Shown here: piece by piece, positions 51,258-54,164 of the stretch
Layout: the number at the start of each line of letters is the position of its first letter
How positions within the stretch are numbered: the first letter of the stretch is position 1
DNA from: Acidobacteriaceae bacterium
GTDB taxonomy: Bacteria; Acidobacteriota; Terriglobia; Terriglobales; Acidobacteriaceae
Reading direction: 5' to 3'
Assembly (NCBI GenBank): GCA_003152695.1
Contig: PMAT01000091.1
Location: 1 to 54,164 of the forward strand
DNA length: 54,164 nt
The notes under the pieces: generated by a model
The model's database searches: none
Seen by the model: only the letters and a program-made list of their open reading frames with translations
What the model was told of the DNA's origin: nothing
Translations under genes and position numbers: made by a program

Positions 51258-51896
51258 ATGGCTCTCACACGCCGTCAGAAACAGGTGTATGACTTTCTCT
51301 CCGAATTTGTGGACCGGCACGGCTATTCGCCGTCGTTCGAGGAGATCGCCGAGGGACTCGGCCTCAGCTCGCTGGCCACCGTGCACAAGCACATCACCAA
51401 CCTGGAGCAGAAGGGATTGTTGCGCCGCGATTACAATCGCAGCCGCTCGATCGATCTGCTGAAACCGCGCGGACGCATGAAGCAGTCGCTGGCGGTGGCT
51501 GCGGCCGCCGCGGCGGAGAGCGGCATGAGTCTGCCGCTGATGGGACGCATCGCCGCCGGCCAGCCGCTGGAGGCGATGGAGAACCCCGAGTCCATTTCGC
51601 TCGCTGACTTCACCCGCTCCAAAGACGTGTACGTGCTGCAGGTGAAGGGCGAGAGCATGCAGGACGAGCACATCGTGGACGGCGATTATGTGCTGGTGGA
51701 GAAGACGAATGTCGCGCGCGATGGCGAGATCGTGGTCGCCCTGGTCAATGGCAGCGATGCCACCTTGAAACGAATCTATGTTGAGGGCAACAAAATTCGC
51801 CTGCAACCTTCCAACGCCGCCATGCCGCCCATCATCGTTCCCGCCGCCGTGGTGCAAGTGCAGGGCAGAGTGATTGGAGTATTGAGGAAATACTGA
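51258..51896 (+). CDS. lexA: LexA repressor, SOS response regulator
   Basis: LexA, 212 residues, represses SOS genes and cleaves itself upon RecA activation. The winged-helix N-terminus is MALTRRQKQVYDFL to LEQKGLL, with recognition-helix region SLATVHKHITN. The hinge holds the Ala-Gly cleavage site in GRIAAGQPLEAM. The peptidase domain has the catalytic serine in VKGESMQDEHI and the lysine in DATLKRIYV. AGGAGCGGAGGTG lies before ATG 51258. The closest genes downstream form a probable restriction-modification system, with no direct link visible. Confidence 0.95.
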   Translation: MALTRRQKQVYDFLSEFVDRHGYSPSFEEIAEGLGLSSLATVHKHITNLEQKGLLRRDYNRSRSIDLLKPRGRMKQSLAVAAAAAAESGMSLPLMGRIAAGQPLEAMENPESISLADFTRSKDVYVLQVKGESMQDEHIVDGDYVLVEKTNVARDGEIVVALVNGSDATLKRIYVEGNKIRLQPSNAAMPPIIVPAAVVQVQGRVIGVLRKY

Positions 51897-51960
51897 AGTG
51901 ATGAAATCGTAGTTTTCACCGACATCTTATTGCAGTAGGCTAAGGGCAGAACTGACAACC

Positions 51961-52968
51961 ATGAGCCATGCGACGGGCAGTTTGTTTCCCAGAATCGATC
52001 ATCCACTACCGGATGAACCAAATTGGCTCGCAACGCTAAGGCGGCGCGAAGAGACGCTTTGGCTTTCCATAAGAAATCTCGGCACGCAACCGCGGTGTCA
52101 CTTGTCCGATCATGCAACGTACGTGCAGAGCGATGCCCTGCAATGGTTATCGGCGCTGCCCGCGAATTCGATACACGCCGTGGTCACTGATCCGCCCTAT
52201 GGCATGGTGGAATACGACGAAAAGAACCACGCAAAGCTTCGCAAGGGCCGGGGCGGCGTGTGGAGAATTCCCCCCAGTTTCGACGGCGCGACTCGAAAGC
52301 CCGTGCCTCGATTCACGGTTCTGTCGAAAGAAGAAATCCTCAACCTTCGCGGATTTTTCAGCGCCCTGGCCTACGGGCTTCTAAAAGCTCTGGTGCCTGG
52401 GGGACACGTTTTTGTCGCCTCCAACCCGTTGCTCTCGACCACGACCTTTCATGCCTTTATTGAATCCGGTTTCGAAAAGCGGGGCGAGGTTATTCGCCTG
52501 GTACAGACTCTGCGCGGCGGAGACCGTCCCAAGGGTGCGGAAGACGAATTTTCGGGGGTCACAGCGATGCCGCGGTCGTGCTGGGAACCCTGGGGCGTTT
52601 TTCGCAAGCCAATTGAGGGGACGCTGGCGGAGAATCTGCGCGTCTGGGGAACAGGCGGCCTACGCAGAATTTCAGATGATGAACCGTTCAAAGACGTAAT
52701 TCATTGCTCGCCCACGCGGGGGGTTGAGAAGGAGATCGCGCCCCATCCATCGCTCAAGCCTCAGCGCTTCTTGCGAAAACTCGTTCGTGCATCACTTCCG
52801 CTGGGAGTCGGAATCATCTACGATCCCTTCGCTGGGTCGGGTTCAACTTTGGCGGCAGCCGATGCCTTGGAATACCGCGCAGTCGGGACCGACTCCGATC
52901 GGCAATACTTTGCGATGGCGAGACAGGCGTTTCAACCCTTGTCGGACTTGGACATCAACCATAAGTGA
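51961..52968 (+). CDS. Type II DNA methyltransferase, beta class
   Basis: A 335-residue amino-methyltransferase. Motif IV (VVTDPPYGMVEYDEK, about 75-90) precedes motif I (IYDPFAGSGSTLAAADALEYRAVGTD, about 292-317), the beta-class order, with the target-recognition region between them. DPPY usually marks N6-adenine methylation, although N4-cytosine is possible. It protects the host's sites. Its stop is six bases before the next gene, which has a nuclease-like motif, so the two look like a restriction-modification pair. ATG 51961 has no strong ribosome-binding site. Confidence 0.85.
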   Translation: MSHATGSLFPRIDHPLPDEPNWLATLRRREETLWLSIRNLGTQPRCHLSDHATYVQSDALQWLSALPANSIHAVVTDPPYGMVEYDEKNHAKLRKGRGGVWRIPPSFDGATRKPVPRFTVLSKEEILNLRGFFSALAYGLLKALVPGGHVFVASNPLLSTTTFHAFIESGFEKRGEVIRLVQTLRGGDRPKGAEDEFSGVTAMPRSCWEPWGVFRKPIEGTLAENLRVWGTGGLRRISDDEPFKDVIHCSPTRGVEKEIAPHPSLKPQRFLRKLVRASLPLGVGIIYDPFAGSGSTLAAADALEYRAVGTDSDRQYFAMARQAFQPLSDLDINHK

Positions 52969-52974
52969 GACCAC

Positions 52975-53595
52975 TTGGCGATCGTCCGCAACCAAGCTGA
53001 CCCGTCGAAGTTTAACCAGAACGCCAACTTGCCTTTTGAGCTCCGGCTCAAGGACTTCGAGTTGGCGATGCAGGACGTCTATGATTTTTTCTATGACGTG
53101 AACATGCTGCTCACCAGCAAAGGGCTGCAACGCCTTGACGACATGCTTCGGCCTGCAATTATGTCGGGGGTCCTCTCCGATATGTTAACGGCCAGTTTAG
53201 CCAGGCACTCGCGGACCCTTGTTCAGAATAACTATTTCAATGGCCATCCCGATCTGGTGATTCGGGGCGTGTATCCGAACGACAGTAGCAAGGCCGGATC
53301 CGATGGTGTGGAAATCAAAACAACGAGAAAGCCCGGAGGAGCGGTTGATACCCACGGTGCCCGCGATCAGTGGATGTGTGTGTTCGTTTACAAGATCGAC
53401 GACGCCAGTGAACCTGCGGTAAACCGCCAACCCATGACCTTTACGGAAATTTATCTCGGCCATGTGACGATTGCGGAGTTTCGTCGAAACCCTCGCGGAC
53501 TTCTCGGTACCCGCACAGCGACGTTGGCGCGCGATGGAATCGCAAAGTTGAGAACAAGCTGGGTGTACCTCTTGAAACAGCAGGCTTCCAACTAA
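52975..53595 (+). CDS. Putative type II restriction endonuclease (PD-(D/E)XK)
   Basis: A 206-residue protein encoded right after the methyltransferase. A PD-(D/E)XK-like core is visible: NGHPDLVIRGVYPND followed by SDGVEIKTTRKPGG (Asp ... Glu-x-Lys). The spacing and a helical N-terminus (QNANLPFELRLKDFELAMQDVYD) fit restriction endonucleases. The TTG start at 52975 is the only one that gives the whole protein. The stop overlaps the stop of the convergent gene (53592-53595). The recognition sequence cannot be predicted. Confidence 0.72.
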   Translation: MAIVRNQADPSKFNQNANLPFELRLKDFELAMQDVYDFFYDVNMLLTSKGLQRLDDMLRPAIMSGVLSDMLTASLARHSRTLVQNNYFNGHPDLVIRGVYPNDSSKAGSDGVEIKTTRKPGGAVDTHGARDQWMCVFVYKIDDASEPAVNRQPMTFTEIYLGHVTIAEFRRNPRGLLGTRTATLARDGIAKLRTSWVYLLKQQASN

Positions 53596-54164
53596 CCTCC
53601 TTCCTGCTGCTTTTTCAACCGTCGGGTCTCCGCCAGCAGGGTCATGCTGTGCATCAGGTTCTGCATGGTGACGATGCCGACCAGGCGTTGCTGGTCCACC
53701 ACGGGAATCATGCTGAGGCCTCGTCCGCCCAGTTTGCGGAAGGCCGACGCCAGCGAGTCACTGCCTTGCGCGATTTCGAAGGCGCGCACCATCGCCGTCT
53801 GCACGTATCCGTTGCCCCCGACGCGCAGCGCCTGAACAATACGCTGCTTGCTGATGACCCCGATCATGTCGCTGCCGCGGACGACCGGGAAGTCGTCTTG
53901 CAGAGTGTGCACGGCTTTGTGCAGCGCGTCCTCCAGGGTATCGGCCGGCGATAGCGTGGAGAAGCCGGTCAGCATGACATCTTCCATGCGCACGCTCTCC
54001 AGCACCGACTGAAAGACCACCGAGCGATCTTCGAGTTGCGCCCCAACGAAGAGGAAGAAGCCAATCAGCATCAGCCACGTGTTCCATACTCCGAGAAAGA
54101 TCAAGAGCATGGCGAATGCCTGCCCGATGGCGACGGCGCGGCGGGTGGCGCGTACATAGTCCAT
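53592..54164 (-). CDS. C-terminal part of a site-2-protease-type membrane protein with CBS pair (partial)
   Basis: The visible 190 residues begin at the window edge, and the ATG at 54164 is probably internal. A hydrophobic region AIGQAFAMLLIFLGVWNTWLMLIGFFLFVGAQLED resembles the last helices of M50 site-2 proteases. Two CBS repeats follow: VMLTGFSTLSPADTLEDALHK to IGVISKQRIVQ, and AFRKLGGRGLSMIPVVDQQ to LVGIVTMQNLM. CBS pairs bind adenosine nucleotides and can switch protease or transporter activity. The catalytic HExxH, if any, is outside the window, so the protease label is an inference. Confidence 0.7.
   Translation of the reverse strand: MDYVRATRRAVAIGQAFAMLLIFLGVWNTWLMLIGFFLFVGAQLEDRSVVFQSVLESVRMEDVMLTGFSTLSPADTLEDALHKAVHTLQDDFPVVRGSDMIGVISKQRIVQALRVGGNGYVQTAMVRAFEIAQGSDSLASAFRKLGGRGLSMIPVVDQQRLVGIVTMQNLMHSMTLLAETRRLKKQQEGG

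Overview
The window reads as a chromosome segment from a free-living Gram-negative bacterium of roughly 60% GC, most probably an acidobacterium of the Terriglobia/Koribacter type. This is inferred from gene content: TonB receptors (one with an N-terminal carboxypeptidase-regulatory-like domain), a DUF2934 protein, M13 peptidase and sortilin-like BNR proteins, histone-H1-like Lys/Ala repeat proteins, a zinc-finger anti-sigma factor fused to a bactofilin-like region, and cdaA-cdaR-glmM beside polA and queA. No rRNA gene, complete tRNA gene or CRISPR array is visible.

Layout. Bases 1-344 look like the far end of an integrated element, because they finish with the 3' part of a tRNA-Val(CAC) gene (anticodon loop to CCA). 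Bases 883-5997 hold a TonB receptor (broken by one missing G), a YfiR-like periplasmic protein and a membrane GGDEF-EAL protein, a plausible envelope-to-c-di-GMP signalling unit. A Crp-like site, promoter and structured leader precede a 41-residue membrane protein (6215-6591). trpE and trpG follow, separated by a four-helix-bundle gene enclosed in a 29/30-matching inverted repeat. Next come a DUF374 acyltransferase, a cobalamin riboswitch with its TonB receptor, a class II aldolase, queA (carrying an in-frame dispersed repeat), an orphan Ser/Thr kinase and polA (degenerate proofreading site).

On the minus strand lie cdaA-cdaR-glmM (c-di-AMP synthesis, its regulator, and a cell-wall precursor enzyme), xseA, a DUF2905 protein and a VapBC-type toxin-antitoxin pair. 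The plus strand then carries an isoaspartyl peptidase/asparaginase, an ECF sigma/anti-sigma pair, a frameshifted metallo-beta-lactamase-fold gene, a secreted alpha-dioxygenase-like heme peroxidase followed by an ABHD18-like hydrolase, a small membrane protein with a hairpin-rich stretch before an ArsB/SLC13-type permease and a universal stress protein, an MFS transporter, a Cys/Met-metabolism PLP enzyme, a winged-helix protein, an MltD-like LysM transglycosylase and a second histone-like gene.

The right part holds an unknown membrane coiled-coil protein, a cNMP-binding protein without a DNA-binding domain (preceded by a second Crp-like site), a secreted M13 peptidase, a LolA-like lipoprotein-sorting protein, a large BNR/sortilin-like protein, lexA, a DNA methyltransferase with a PD-(D/E)XK-like partner (putative type II restriction-modification), and the C-terminal CBS part of a gene that runs off the window.

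Most of the window is ordinary core genome. The less explained parts are the cassette between trpE and trpG, the 6215-6591 leader unit, the TonB-YfiR-GGDEF/EAL set, the dioxygenase/hydrolase pair and the anti-sigma/bactofilin fusion.
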